Assembly: GCA_013339765.2 (NCBI GenBank)
Contig: CM023448.1
Location: 111,625,508-111,689,507, forward strand
Length of the DNA stretch: 64,000 nt
Direction: 5' to 3'
Origin: Haemaphysalis longicornis
Taxonomy: Eukaryota; Arthropoda; Arachnida; Ixodida; Ixodidae
The position numbers and the translations under genes are program-made. Positions 23,770 to 35,130 of this stretch are shown one piece after another. Below the pieces are notes generated by a model. It saw only the letters and a list, made by a program, of their open reading frames with translations, ran no database searches and was not told where the DNA came from. The number at the start of each line of letters is the position of its first letter. Within the stretch, counting starts at the first letter, position 1.

Positions 23770-23935
23770 CGAGTGTGGACTGTCCGGGTAGTTGGTATTT
23801 TGACATGCTGTTGGCACAGCAGCGCGCTTGAAATAGGACACGCACAAAATAGGCATGCTGACACAGTGCGGTCAGCACTGTATCCGCATGCCTATTCTGT
23901 ACGAGTCCTGTTTTAAGTGTGCTGCTGTGACTCAG
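23770..23935. mobile_element. Foldback element with TAGTTGGT head
   Basis: GGGTAGTTGGT at 23786-23796 precedes an imperfect inverted repeat. The left arm is 23815-23868 (CACAGCAGCGCGCTT, AATAGGCATGC) and the right arm 23876-23928 (GCATGCCTATTCTG, AAGTGTGCTGCTGTG). The arms are about 53 bp with a short loop. Same type as 9895-10210 and 35965-36145. Confidence 0.65.
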
Positions 23936-23986
23936 GAATAATTATTAGAGGTTTAAATTTGACACAAAACAAATATCAAAAATTAT

Positions 23987-24790
23987 TACAGCAAAGCTGT
24001 ATACCTCTACCCCCCCAACGGTTTCATCGCCGTGTGCAAAAACGCTCTCTGGGCAAAACTCCAAGGCGCTAAGGCCTAAGACGCCGAGCGCATGCGTCAA
24101 GCTAATCAGGCATAGAGCACCGAGCTCAGAATTCGTTTAAGGAAACCACAAAACAAGAACCGAAACCGCATTATGGATGATAAGACATCTGTGAACAACC
24201 AAAGACCCCCCCACGAATCATGCGTTCCTGGTGAAGATTATGTTTGCAGATTATGCAGATTATTTTTGATGGCTAGGCAGGAGTAGTGTCACTAAAAAAG
24301 AGCAGTTCTTGCCCAAGACGCCAAGCGCATGCGTCAGTGTAGGGAGGACCCACCACTTTCCGCATCTTTGGACACACTACTGCTGCTGAAATGCTGTTAC
24401 ACGCGTTATCTTTGATTCGCATTCGGAACGACGTCAGTCACGCGCAGCCGCAGTGCTGGGAGGACAAGCTAAGCCTACCAGATTTGACCGACTAAAACGT
24501 ATAAACAACTAAATGGCGGCGACCACGAACCGTCGCAATGTCAACAAATGTCACGTAATGCGCACCGACCAATGATCATGGCGGTGGCACGGAACAATAG
24601 GAGAAAAGAGTGCCGATACTCTGTACCCTCATCTAGTGACACTAGCCTAGCGCAAGCGACAAGCCCGCCGTGCCGTCGAGATACATTTCCCTCCCCCATC
24701 ACCATTTGTAGTGCTTTACAACAGCTTTGCTGGGCATCCACTTTCGCAGAGCGGGATGGCGACCAATTTTTTAAGTGCCTGACTTATTTA
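23987..24790 (+). repeat. Interspersed repeat family A, copy 1
   Basis: Begins near ACAGCAAAGCTGTATACC and contains CTAAGACGCCGAGCGCATGC, AACCGCATTATGGATGATAA and CACCATTTGTAGTG. It ends near GCGGGATGGCGACCAA. Copies lie at 48085-48368 plus 50276-51000 and, on the minus strand, 31480-31776. This copy serves as the uninterrupted reference for the split copy at 48-51 kb. Class unknown. Confidence 0.75.
24284..24644. mobile_element. Possible TA-flanked MITE inside family A
   Basis: TAGTGTCACTA at 24284-24294 and TAGTGACACTA at 24634-24644 are inverted. With TA as duplication the element is 24286-24642 with about 9 bp inverted ends. The minus-strand copy at 31480-31560 joins the outer sequences directly, consistent with an absent insertion, although its junction is not clean. 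Confidence 0.4.
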
Positions 24791-24887
24791 ATATAGGTGT
24801 GTAAGTGAACGTACATATATTGTAGACCACGCGCAGTTTCATAGCTTTCCTGCGGTAGTCTTCCATGCTATACACAAAAAAAAAGAA

Positions 24888-25130
24888 TTCCTGCCAGAGC
24901 GGCCATGGTCTTGCCCTTCGGAAGCAGGGGTGAGGCCTGGGTTCGACCCCCAAACTCTGGAACTGTCCAAAGAATTTTGCTGTTCAGACATGAGCTCGGC
25001 TGCGCATCTGCCCGGATACCGCCGATGCGCACATGGCGACGCAAATACGGCGGCAGGTACTCGCCAAGAAGAACAAACCCCGACAAAGGTACCCGGCCCA
25101 AACGATAATGTAAAATAAAATAAAAAAAAC
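24888..25130 (+). mobile_element. Possible second-type tRNA-derived SINE
   Basis: A B-box-like CTGGGTTCGACCCCCAA at 24938-24954 lies about 50 bp after a GCCAGAGCGGCCATGG start. The sequence ends in GTAAAATAAAATAAAAAAAA, an A-rich tail. The body does not match the 21937-22179 family. The A box is poor and no duplication was found. Confidence 0.4.
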
Positions 25131-25875
25131 TTTCTGTTGTACGTGCACTGCTCGCTCTAAACTATCTGGCATTGCGACTGGACGGGTCGCATGTTTCGAA
25201 AAAAGTTTAAAAGGGCCATGAAGGCAAAATACAACCTGCCTCAGTCCGAAATCAATACCCTTTGGCAACTCTCTCAGCTGTACTACAGCTGCGAAAACAT
25301 TTTTTGATCTTACCCCCCCCCCCCCCCAAAAAAAAAAAAAAAACCGGAAGGAATAGTAAAAAATGTTGAAATTTCGCGCTACACGGACGAAATAGCGGCA
25401 AAAACGACGTAGTAGAGGTAAAAACTGAAAACCTAGTTATGAGTGTGTTAACTGCACGTTATCAGTCAAATGACGACCAAACGTAGAATCCCCACTAGAA
25501 TTGTCCGGGCATGTTTCTCGGCGGTGGTTTTGGTCGGCAGCCGACATTCGCTAAATCAAGTTTCTGTGACGCCACAGAGGCCTCGCCAGAAAGTGGCTGA
25601 GCATTCGCCACTGTTTCATCTGTTGTAGTTAATATATAGATTGCTTGTTTAAAGCTTGAGACAAAACAGGTATCATTCTCATACGGACAAAGCAGTCTTT
25701 TTAATGAACTAGACGTTTTTTTTTTCATGGTTCTTTAAAAAAAATAACTGGTTCCGTTCCTAAACCCCTGACAGCGGTCACCGCCACAAACAGTGTGAGT
25801 ACTCCGTGACCGGCTCCGGTGTCAGCCTAACACGTCATACCAGTTAACACTTTATATAAAAATATTTGTGGGACT
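25131..25875. other. Unassigned stretch with homopolymers
   Basis: Holds a C tract directly followed by an A tract (25313-25343) and otherwise no supportable feature. Confidence 0.45.
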
Positions 25876-26460
25876 TTGAATGGTCAACAGACCCCCATCA
25901 TCTGCCAACGCATCCACCAGCTCCACAGCAAAATGCCATCCAAAGTGGTTGTGTCATGGGTTCCCGGTCACACCAGTATTGCAGGAAATGAACGGGCTGC
26001 CTTCCTGTCACACAACTGCCCGGCCCCATCATCCCCCGCCCAGCTCCCAAGTCACCCATGGGCCACAAGAATGGCTGCAAAGGAGGATCTTCGACGCCGA
26101 ACGCGTGCTCTCATACCTCCGTGTTCGGTTCTCCTCCCCCTCAATCTTACCAGGATGGAGGAGCTTGTACTACGAAGGATCCGAATGGGCGTGGCTCTTA
26201 CTCCTGCCCGCACGAGTGGATGGAAAGGGGACGGCCGAGGGCACGTGAAATGTACAACCTGCTGTGAGGAAACGGTTCCGACAGACCTTCACCACCTACT
26301 ATGGACATGCCCTGGAACTAAGGACATTCCAAGAAAATGTTTGATGGCAGTAGGCCTAAATTTGCAGCAAGACACGCATTACCATCGGTGGCTCCATGGT
26401 CCTGCCTACCGTTCCCTACTGGACTATATCCGGGAAACCAACCTAGTTTCCTGGATATAG
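25876..26460 (+). pseudogene. LINE ORF2 C-terminus: RNase H end plus zinc knuckle
   Basis: Open for 194 codons to a TAG at 26458. Reads VVVSWVPGHTSIAGNERA, the last catalytic-histidine block of LINE RNase H. About 110 residues later comes CTTCCEETVPTDLHHLLWTC, the CCHC-like knuckle. RT and most of RNase H are missing, so it is 5' truncated. No true start codon supports the beginning. The open frame suggests the insertion is fairly young. Confidence 0.85.
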
Positions 26461-26531
26461 ATCGGACCCGCTTGGTGTCTACTAAGCCTTGAGGCTATTA
26501 AATAAACGAACAAACAACAACAACAACAACG
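26461..26531 (+). mobile_element. LINE 3' UTR and (CAA)n tail
   Basis: A short UTR with AATAAA-like TAAATAAACG is followed by a CAA-repeat tail (26510-26530), the 3' end of the LINE above. Confidence 0.7.
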
Positions 26532-26853
26532 AGACGCACATCCACCAGCTTTGACGCAAGACATTTATTATACACACAGTTGCAATCGATAAAAACCGGT
26601 CGTAATATTCGCCTCATGTCACTAAATTTCCGTAAAAGCCTCAAAAGGCCCCCAAATAGGCCCTGCCCGCCAAAGCCACTGGCGTCTGGGATTCAGTTTT
26701 TAGTATAAGCTTTCCCCGCTCCATGCTGTAAACGCACGTCGCTGAATATTCGCAAGATTTTCGTTACCCGCTGCCGTAATCCGCTTACCACAGATGTCAA
26801 AAATTAAATTACTGATTCCACTGAGTTTCGTATTTATTTAACCGGACATTCTT

Positions 26854-27038
26854 CTACTATAGTGTCCTCTGATGGAGGCGAAAAGCAAAAACGCTCGTGT
26901 GTACGAGATTTCGGCGCACGTTAAAGATCCCCAGGTGGTCAAAATTAATCCGGAGCCCTCCACTACGGCGCGCCTCATCGCCTGCGTTGCGTCGGCGCGT
27001 TAAACCGTACAATCAATCAATCAATCTACTTAGTGTCC
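26854..27038 (+). mobile_element. 5'-truncated SINE with target duplication
   Basis: 26868-27025 matches the body and tail of 21937-22179: GATGGAGGCGAAAAGC, a CGTTAAAGATCCCCAGG block and CAATCAATCAATC. The tRNA head is absent. It is flanked by CTACTATAGTGTCC (26854-26867) and CTACTTAGTGTCC (27026-27038), a duplication differing by one base insertion. 5' truncation is typical of target-primed reverse transcription by a LINE. Confidence 0.92.
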
Positions 27039-28974
27039 AGATCTATCCGCTTACATTTTTCCCACGTTTTATATCTACAATGAAACCCAGAACACGAAAC
27101 TTTTAAAAACGCTTTTCCTTGCACTGAAATTCCTAAGCTCCGCCCCTAGGCGAGACAATTTACGCCTGCTAGTGGACCTTCCTTTCCTTCTATACTTCAA
27201 TAAATACATACATACATGCCACCGGAACACGTTACCGGTACTAAGACTCCCGAGGATTCCGCTTTTTCACCAGAGGACGCTTGGAATTAAGCTACTACAT
27301 GCAGCCAAAGATTTTGTGCCATGCGAGCAATACACTATTCGAAAACCATAATGTTTTCACAAATCCACATGCCACGAGAGAACACAATAGTGGCGGAAAT
27401 GGAGGATTCACCACGACATGCGACTGAGAGAAGCATGGGCTTCTGCTGCCATCTCGGGCAGTGCACTAGTGTAGAACCGGTGTAAGTGTCGACTTTGGGT
27501 GCGAAAAATCTGCGCATTCCCTTTCTTTAGTCTCCGGCGACGCCATCTTGATCGGCAGCTCGTTCTAGCTGCGCCGGACTCTTCATCAAGTGTCTTTATT
27601 ATTTAAACAGGCCCATAGAACCGTAACTAAAGGCGTGAGGAAAGGCTTTTGGTCTCGCAAGGCAACGACCCTTTTGATTTCTCGTGCAGCTATTGAGAAT
27701 TTTAACCTCTTGATATAAACACAGTGCGCCTTTTTTTTCACATTCAGTCATTCCAAAGTCCAGGAATAACGTACGCAATAAGCAAACAGCGAATATATCA
27801 GCAAAAAAAAAAAGAGCATTTCTGGCGCCCGGGACGTTTAAATCCCCCGTCCCACTCTGGGCCGCACTTCTTACTATAAGCAGGGGAGCCCCAGTTCACC
27901 CAGATGTTCTGTCCGTATTGTATTTCTAGGGGAACGGATGCACGCGAAAATTCAGAATGGCAGACACCCGTATACAATTGATGGGTCTATATACGCTTCC
28001 TTCGAAACCATACGATTGGATTGAGGATTTTGGCAGCGGAAACACAATAGGCAACGCAAGGATTTATGTCCTTAAATTACTTGAGACCCGAGCTTAATTT
28101 GCAGCCGACTCTAAGAGGGTGGATAAGAACCGAAAGTGAAACTGAAATCGAACAAAAGACGACTCCTACAGCGTGAGCGTAATTCTATAGAGTTTTACAA
28201 CTTAACTCTCCGGGAAAAGCATAAATGTTCTTAAATTTCGCAGTGCATATGATAAAGTTTCTTTTTCCCAGCAGACTTGGGATGGTAACACACTTTTACA
28301 GGCGACAGTGCAGTTGTTTTTCCACATGAGCTGAGCGGAAAATTCAAGCGGCGCTCTTGTACACTTCGGTACAGCCATGCAATGGCACCGCGCGCCTCTT
28401 AACAAACAAAACTGCGTGCTCGTTTGGGCCCGCCTGCCTGACTCAGGCGACTAAACTATCAGACCCTCTCATCACATTCGAAGCTCAGAGCCAGCCCACC
28501 TGAGGAGAACAGGGACAGAAAAAAAAAAATCAAGAACACGTGCTGATTTTGTTAAGAGCACATTGCAGTCTCTGATCATAAAAGAGTGTAGCAGCCGAGC
28601 CCGCTAGGTATTCTCGCTACCTCGCTGAGTGGAGCCAATCCTTAATGAATTTCAGCTGGGAGCAGCTTTTTACGGCAGAGGAAACCGGTAATAAAGCTGT
28701 GACCAACATTTAAAGAACAACGCACGAGTTTCCGTACGTGCTTCGGAATACCTCAGTGAAGGCCATCGCTGGCTGATGATCCCTGCGTCCGCGACCAATG
28801 TTTTCTATTGTGCAGAAAGCAGCGAAAAATAAAATTGCACCTCGGGTCGATAAGCCCACGCACGGGAGCGCTGGGGCCGCTTTCGCAGTGCGCGCCACGG
28901 CGCCAGCCCGGGGCCGGGACCGCTAAGGTGGTCCCATGCGCCCATGCCTCCCGACAGGCTCTGCTCGCATCTAG
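27039..28974. other. Unassigned stretch
   Basis: No coding or RNA signal. A CATA-repeat patch (AATAAATACATACATACATG, 27199-27218) may be an old retroposon tail. Confidence 0.45.
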
Positions 28975-29210
28975 CAGACAGTAGAGATGAATCACCAAAG
29001 GCAAGGCAACGTGGAAGGAATGAAAACAACACCGCGTCACACGGGACAGACGAAGGACGAGACAAAACACCATCGCTGTTTGTCACACGGAACACGGGAA
29101 GAGAGAAAAGAAACTCTTGCGTTGCTTAGTCAGCGCAACGCCTTTATCTCTTTCTTCCTCTGTCCTGTCTGACGGGGTGTTGTTTGCATTCCTGCAATGA
29201 TGTACCAAGC
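28975..29210. mobile_element. Foldback element
   Basis: Imperfect inverted arms 29016-29051 and 29160-29192 share AACAACACC, the GTCAGACAGGACAG type and GGAATG. The inner region is also partly complementary (CTTGCGTTGC against GCGCAACGC). Similar in size and design to the other foldbacks here and next to the ribozyme-like palindrome. Confidence 0.5.
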
Positions 29211-29397
29211 TGCTAAAGTTTCAATATCTTTAAAATCGACGCGCTTTTGGCCCCGCCCGCCTGTAGCCGATATATATACTATATATATATATATATCGTC
29301 TGGAGTCTGCAAACAAAAACTCACACAGAGCGCGAAAAAATAAGGTTAGTAGACACAGAGACACACGAGAAGGACATTACAAATTAAAATAAAAGTT

Positions 29398-29437
29398 TAC
29401 TGACGTTTCAGGGAGAGGTCTCCCTTTCTTCAGAGTA
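29398..29437 (-). ncRNA. Hammerhead-ribozyme-like motif, left arm
   Basis: Mirror of the right-arm motif: the complement of 29427-29433 reads CTGAAGA and the complement of 29402-29409 reads GAAACGTC. Helix II is identical, with loop ACCT instead of TCCT. The two motifs diverge from the centre of the palindrome. Confidence 0.5.
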
Positions 29438-29475
29438 CTCTGAAGAAAGGGAGTCCTCTCCCTGAAACGTCAGTA
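29436..29475 (+). ncRNA. Hammerhead-ribozyme-like motif, right arm
   Basis: In order: TACT (helix I, pairs with AGTA at 29472-29475), CTGAAGA at 29440-29446 (CUGANGA core), AGGGAG/CTCCCT (helix II, loop TCCT), GAAA at 29464-29467, and CGTC ending at 29471, the cleavage-site position. One extra A lies between the core and helix II. Helix III would be almost absent, as reported for short type I hammerheads in Penelope-like elements, which act as dimers (from recall). Activity is not shown. Confidence 0.5.
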
Positions 29476-29530
29476 AACTTTTATTTTTATTTTGAATGTC
29501 CTTCTCGTGTGTCTCTGTCTCTACTAACCT

Positions 29531-29588
<58 letters not shown>

Positions 29589-29592
29589 GCAA

Positions 29593-30839
29593 AAGCACAC
29601 CTGTTGTATATTTCTTGACGTTTGCCTCACACGTGTAATGTGTTTCGACTGTGCCTTTTTCCTTCTTTCTACTTTTAATTCGGCGTTGTCGCGAGCTTTC
29701 TGCTCAGAGGGTATCCCATCCCTGTGTCGTTTGCGAGTTTCACAGGAACTCCGAGTACTCTATTTTGTGGAAAACATGAATAAAGACCTAGAACTTGCGC
29801 CACGTACTTGTCAATGGTGCCTCGCCCCGTTCCGGTGTTGTAACTCGCGCCAACCTGAATGCACTTTTTGGAAACATCTATTTGCTTCCCTAACCACGGA
29901 CAGATGAGCCTCGCTTAAGAGGGTGCGACTGGCAGGCACGTTACTTCTTTTGCGACCGAGGTCCAGTGTGATTCAACCAGTAAGAGTAAACGGATCCTAC
30001 ATGTGATGGTGTACGCAGGGCATTCCGTTACCGCTCCTTAACCTTGAAAAAGCATAAACCAAACATTAATTATACCTAGGTATCTTTGTCAACGGATTCC
30101 ATCTAGCGTGTATTCTGTTTTTGTACTGTGCGCAGTTGCAGCTAGCGCAAAATCTGGAAATAGTTTTCTTAAGGCGAGGCTGGCATGCTTTTTTCAGCAT
30201 TGACTGTACATTGTTACCGCCAATCAGACGGTGTCGATTCAGCCCTTGGAAAATACGTCTTGGAAATTAAAAGGAAGTGAGAGGATAACATGGTCATTTA
30301 CTGCATCCGACATACACAGAGCGGTAATTATGCACGACTAAAATAGAGGCCGATAACGAAGAGGAAAAAGTGCAATGAGAGGCGGGTTAAACAGGCGCAG
30401 CTACTGCATATTAAAACAAGGGGTTAGGGGTTCGGGAAATTTCGCAGGAGAGGCTTCCGCACTCCCACCCTTTCTGAAAGCGCTACAGACGTTCGCAAAG
30501 GCGGCAGTGTCCAGGAAATGAAAAGCAGTTTTCGTCACCCCCAGTGAGAGTGAAAGTCGGGACCCACGTCGTAAGATCTCCTCCAACGGGAACAGCTAGC
30601 CGATTGTCTGAGATCCTGAGCACGCCGGAAAATACACGTACCTTAAACGCGAATCGGGTACAACAGCAATGTACGTGAAGGCCAATTCCGATCATTTATA
30701 TAGTTCACGAAGTCCACTGTGAACGCGACGGCGCTGGAAATAGGGGATAAAGAAAGCAGGAATTGTCACCCGTGAAATCCACCGTACTGCGTCTGGCTAT
30801 AGGAAGACACTGACAAGCTCTTTATATATATACGGAAAT
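29593..30839. other. Unassigned stretch
   Basis: No supportable gene. The longest frames are under 90 codons and unrecognised. Confidence 0.45.
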
Positions 30840-31004
30840 CCGCCGGGGTGGACCATTGCTAAGGCGTTGTGCTGCTGAGCCAAAGGACGCGCGTAGGATC
30901 TTTGCCGCGGAGGCCGCTTTTCTGGTGGAGACGAAAAACGGAAACGTCCGTGTGTCGAGATTTCAGCGCGTTAAAGAACTCCAGTGAGTCTAAATTAAAA
31001 AAAA
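30840..31004 (+). mobile_element. Degenerate tRNA-headed SINE
   Basis: CCGCCGGGGTGGACC, CTAAGGCGTTGTGCTGCTGAG and GGCCGCTTTTCTGGTGGAG follow the order of the SINE at 21937-22179. CCGTGTGTCGAGATTT and GTTAAAGAACTCCAG come next, then an A-rich end. The B box is mutated (GTAGGATCTTT). Old copy. Confidence 0.7.
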
Positions 31005-31479
31005 AAGCGATTTAGAGTGCGCGCCTTTCCTTTCCTTTTCTTTTATTCGGAAGGCAAAAATTTATCAGCACCAAGGAACCTAAAATAGTTCGTACCACCG
31101 CGGGGTTAACTAGCGTATATATGCAAAGATGGCATGTAGGTTGGCATTTGTCAACGTTTCGCGTAGGGAATAAATCCGGCTGCGGCTAACCCCAATCGAA
31201 CACCCGACTCAGCGCGCAGACACATAGACCTTTGGAGTTACCAAGAGATCATGCTTTACGAATAACTGCACTCGATGCATCAGATGCATAGTCCCGCAGG
31301 AGGCGGGAAACTAGAGAATGTACTCCAGCTGTTTCTTTGTGAAAGAGTGTTACGACAAGGGTTCCTAGATTTAAAAAAAAAATCCCGGGCCATCTCCACT
31401 AACCTGAAACCTGGGGAGGGGCATGCAGTGTATAAGTGTATTCAAAGATTGTAAGTCTCTCTTGCCACACAGCGTGCGC
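31005..31479. other. Unassigned stretch
   Basis: A B-box-like GGGTGTTCGATTGGGG on the minus strand near 31196 is not backed by an A box or body. Nothing else is supportable. Confidence 0.4.
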
Positions 31480-31776
31480 TGATTGGGTGCCGAAGAAGGC
31501 GGCCTTGTCGCTTCCGCTCGGCTAGTGTCACTGGATCTTGCCTAGCGTTCAAAGATAATCTGAAAACATAATCTTTACCAGGAACACATGGTGCGGGTGG
31601 GGGGGTCCCATTGTTAACATGTTAACAATTGGACCTGCGCCTGCAGGCGCCTTATCATCCATAATGCGGTTTCGATGCTGAGCGCTCGGCGTCTTAGGCC
31701 ATGACGCTTTGGCGTTTTTGCCCACGGAGATGAAACCGTTGGTGGGAATAGGTTTACATCTTCGCTGTAAAAGTCT
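31480..31776 (-). repeat. Interspersed repeat family A, copy 3
   Basis: On the minus strand it reads AACGGTTTCATC, CTAAGACGCCGAGCGC, AACCGCATTATGGATGATAA and ATTATGTTTTCAGATTATC. GCTAGGCAAGATC follows and runs straight into CAGTGACACTAGCC. It lacks the roughly 350 bp between those points in copy 1. Confidence 0.7.
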
Positions 31777-32476
31777 CGTCTCTTTGAAGCACGAACCATT
31801 CTAGCGGATACAGAGCCTCTTCTTTCTTTTATACCCAGCAGCGGAAATTACTCTGATTAAGTCGGTGGGCATGTCGCAGAAATCAAATATTTCCGTGAAA
31901 ATTTTAGAATTATGCATTTTCATGTGAGCATGTAGAAGTCAGAACGTGGATTTGCAAAAACTTTTTAATCGTGACTCGGAGTGGGTCAAGTGCTTTGGTT
32001 ATTACGTTCAATAACTCGTATAATTTTGTTACTATCAATTAATGTTAGTATCACACAAGAAGCCGTTACTAAGTGCACGGTCTAGACTAGCAACGATAGT
32101 ATTTAGTGTCCATAGTTAATGCAGGACCTACGTACCGTTTTGCGGGCTAGTGAAGTTCGTAAGGAATTAGTAAATACGACCCGTTACTATCTTTTTACTA
32201 GCCTTTTTGTTAAACGCAAACAGCTTATTTTTTCGCCAAAATCACATCAAATTCGGATTTAGCAAGGATAAGCTCAAATGAACGCCTGCCCCAATACGCT
32301 TACAACTCAACATTACGGGACATAAGTAACCTCCCAGCAAAACACAAATTTGCTAGTGCCTCAACGATATCGAGAACTTACGCGGAGTGCCCATTCAGGA
32401 TGCATGTAACTTCGCGGTAGAACGAAGTTTAATACTTTCGACAACTTCGGTTTACAGAGGCCCAAATAGGTGGCCC
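31777..32476. other. Unassigned AT-rich stretch
   Basis: No coding, RNA or repeat signal that I can support. Confidence 0.45.
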
Positions 32477-32645
32477 CAGCCGATCGTTCAGTGATTAAGT
32501 TAGTGCAGATGCACAGAAAGAAAAGACACGGGTTCGATTTCGAACCGCAGCGGCTGTTTTCAATACGGCGTCGGAAATTGAAAACGCCGGTGTGTCGCTG
32601 ATCTCGCGCATGCGTAAAGAACTCCAAATGATCTAAATTAACCAG
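32477..32645 (+). mobile_element. Degenerate tRNA-headed SINE
   Basis: CGTTCAGTGATTAAGTTAG resembles an A box. The B box is GGGTTCGATTTCGAACC (32530-32546). GCCGGTGTGTCGCTGATC and GTAAAGAACTCCAAATG follow. Order matches the other SINEs but identity is low and the 3' half is missing. Confidence 0.6.
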
Positions 32646-33484
32646 CAACTTCTAACGCCTCACAGCCCAGGTGTAGCCCCAGTTTGCAGCACGTATAGCA
32701 CGCGTACCAGGTGTAGCACGTAAAACCACAGTTTTAATTTGAAATAAGCGGATCTGTTCTGCGATCATCCTTTCAAGAAAGCGTAATGTCAAAAGTTGGG
32801 ACAGCGCGAAAGTTATGACTTGGCGCCCACTTGAAAAACCTCTGCAGCTTGAAAAACAAGTTTCCTTCAGCCGCCGCCTTACTCTTAGGTTCTGCTGCAG
32901 CTTTTCTAAACGCCACTTTTAAACTGGTCCAACCACAGCCGCTTCTTCCGGAATGTCTCGAACGATTCGTCCTGGTCTGCGCTGTTTCGTGGTTTAAGCC
33001 CGAGGCAGGCGAATTGCACGGGCCGCGTTCCGCACAGTGCGCACTTTAGAGCGACAGCAAGGAAAGGAAACAATGCGCGCGGTTTCTGACTGCGCAGGTC
33101 TGACAGTCTGACAGCCCCTTTGCAGAGCGCTTTATCCCAGGATACGACAACATCACTTTCGCAGTTATGATGCCGAAAAACGCAGTTCGAGGCGTGTGTA
33201 CAGAAAGCAATATTGCCTTCGTTGTCCTTGCAGGTAAACGCGTGAGACAAAAAAATATGGCCCTTTTTAAAGCGAAGCTTTCTGTGTCTTACTGATGGAG
33301 TATGTCGCTTCAAAAACATACTGCAGGAAAGCCGCCTTTCTCTGACGATGATGATGATCGTGGATGAAGTGAAAGAAAAAAAAACGCTTTCCGGGTTCGG
33401 AATCTAACCTATAGGTTCCTCCTGTTATGAAGCCGATGTATATCTGATTGCGCCGTTCCGGCACAGTCGAAGCAGTTTGAATTT
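32646..33484. other. Unassigned stretch
   Basis: No supportable gene. A (GAT)n run lies at 33344-33358. Confidence 0.45.
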
Positions 33485-33800
33485 GGAGAGGGGTGCATGA
33501 ACGTGTAAAATTAGACAGAAAAATTGTGGGCCCCTAGCTCTGTCTAATGTCGACGATAGTTGAACGCGAAGCTTTCTTTCGTGCGAAATCAAATGGCGAA
33601 GGGTGAAATTCGAAGCCGCTGCAAACAAAAGTCCAAACTGCCAGCGAGTCAAAGTCCAAACCGTCTGCGAGTCGAAGCCCAAACTCAGGCGACAACCAAG
33701 GAATCCCTCACGACAAACCTTCGCGTTCAACCATCGTCGTCGCTAGACGGAGCGGTGCATGAGTTTTTTGTGTGTCCTCATCCACAATTTTGCGACGCAC
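33485..33800. mobile_element. Module M, copy 2, inverted-repeat element
   Basis: The left end GCTCTGTCTAATG...CGATAGTTGAACGCGAAG (33536-33572) pairs with CTTCGCGTTCAACCATCG...GCTAGACGGAGC (33718-33752). AAAATTGTGG-type sequence lies outside both ends. The centre has imperfect AAGTCCAAACTG repeats. Likely a MITE. No duplication defined. Confidence 0.5.
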
Positions 33801-35130
33801 TCACGGTGTATTTTATGAGTGCAAAGACACTGAGAGCGTCAAGACTAAGTCAGCAGCGTTTCCAAACGCAGAGAACTGCAAAAAAAAAAAATATTTCGAC
33901 GATATCCCGCTGTGGCTTGACATTTCCCGTGTCAGCTGTTTGACGCCGTTGTCGCAACGATTTCCAAGCGACGCTTTTGTCTTTGCCGAGCACCGCTGAG
34001 CAGACAATGCACTTTCGGTAAGCCCTACCAGGTTTTAGGCGTGGGACGGATCCGTTAAGCACAGCTTCCGTCATTTGGGCCGTTTCGGAACAAAGAGCTG
34101 AGACAGGAAGCAGAACGCTAGGATGAGACGGCCCGTAATCCCTATGACATCAGCCTGGTTGGCGCCTTAGGCAAACCGACGGATGTGCTCATGCATTGCT
34201 GCTAATCCTGGCGGATGGCTGGGGATTACCGTCCACGACCGACACAAACCTGTACGGGTCTCAGAAAAAACAACGACCCGACAGTGCACTGCTAATTTGC
34301 CCAATTATAGGCAGGAGGATCTTACAGGGATTGTGCCAGGAACGTGACAATGGCCTTTCTAGAACAGGCGAGGCGACAATAATTGCCCCCTTTCCTTCAG
34401 AACTTCTGTGCTGAATGTATTCCAAGTGTTCACGAAAATAATTTATAAACGGTTAGACTTACCTCTCCGTCATTTATCACACTTTTTCATCTCCGCTATG
34501 CTATCGCGACGTACTGTTCGACTTTACCAACTTGGGTTTCAACATTCGCAACTTTTATGAGACGGACACTGAAGACGAAAACAAGTTGACCAAGATCGAC
34601 AGATTAATTGGTTAACCGAGTAAACGAACAGAAAATTCCTGAGTTTGGCATTTTTAAATCTTGTTAAGGCAGAAAATTGCTAAACTATGAATAGAAACAT
34701 CGCAACCACCGATCATTCCGCGCAAATTCCACCAGAATGGGTGAAAGTCACGCCACACATTACAGCCATGCGCATCCGCAAGTTTATAAAAAAAATTCAG
34801 GGAAGCCTTTACTCACGCGCATGACTTGAATGGCGAAGCTGTTGAGGGTGAGCATTGGCGGACACATAGTTAAGTTACAGTTTGATTGTTTATCTGCATA
34901 GTTGCGGTGCTAGTAATCGTCGTCATATGCACCGAAGAGGTCATCGTCTCACTGCAGACTTCCACCAGCTCTTCGTCATCGACTCGAAGCAGCGGTGGCA
35001 GGATCTGCAAGTCGTTTCAGAAAGGATTGGCACACTCGTATACCCATGTCTCCAATTATCCACAATGGCTTCTAGGCTTATATACAATGCGGCACGGTGA
35101 CCTCTCCCAGGCAGGGTGTCTTTTCATATT
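33801..35130. other. Unassigned stretch
   Basis: No supportable gene or repeat boundary. Confidence 0.45.

Larger units (their letters stand above)
29341..29532. mobile_element. 192 bp near-perfect palindrome (inverted element pair)
   Basis: Symmetric about 29436/29437 (AGAGTACTCT). Each arm is about 96 bp with only a few differences. The arms contain ACACACGAGAAGGACATT, AAAAGTTTACTGACG and CCTCTCCCTGAAACGTC or complements. The structure is two head-to-head copies of one sequence, as in inverted Penelope-like terminal repeats or a foldback transposon. No coding capacity. Confidence 0.85.
29281..29590. repeat. (TA)n microsatellites flanking the palindrome
   Basis: TA-rich runs lie at about 29275-29297 and 29532-29587 on both sides of the palindrome. 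They extend its symmetry. Such sequences are prone to slippage and assembly error. Confidence 0.85.

Noticed and set aside
31160..31255. tRNA-derived SINE head on the minus strand
   Set aside because: Only a B-box-like GGGTGTTCGATTGGGG is present; the A box and SINE body are missing.
33560..33943. 127-codon frame similar to a frame at 798-980
   Set aside because: The similarity is explained by shared repeat DNA with inverted ends; no evidence of selection on the protein.
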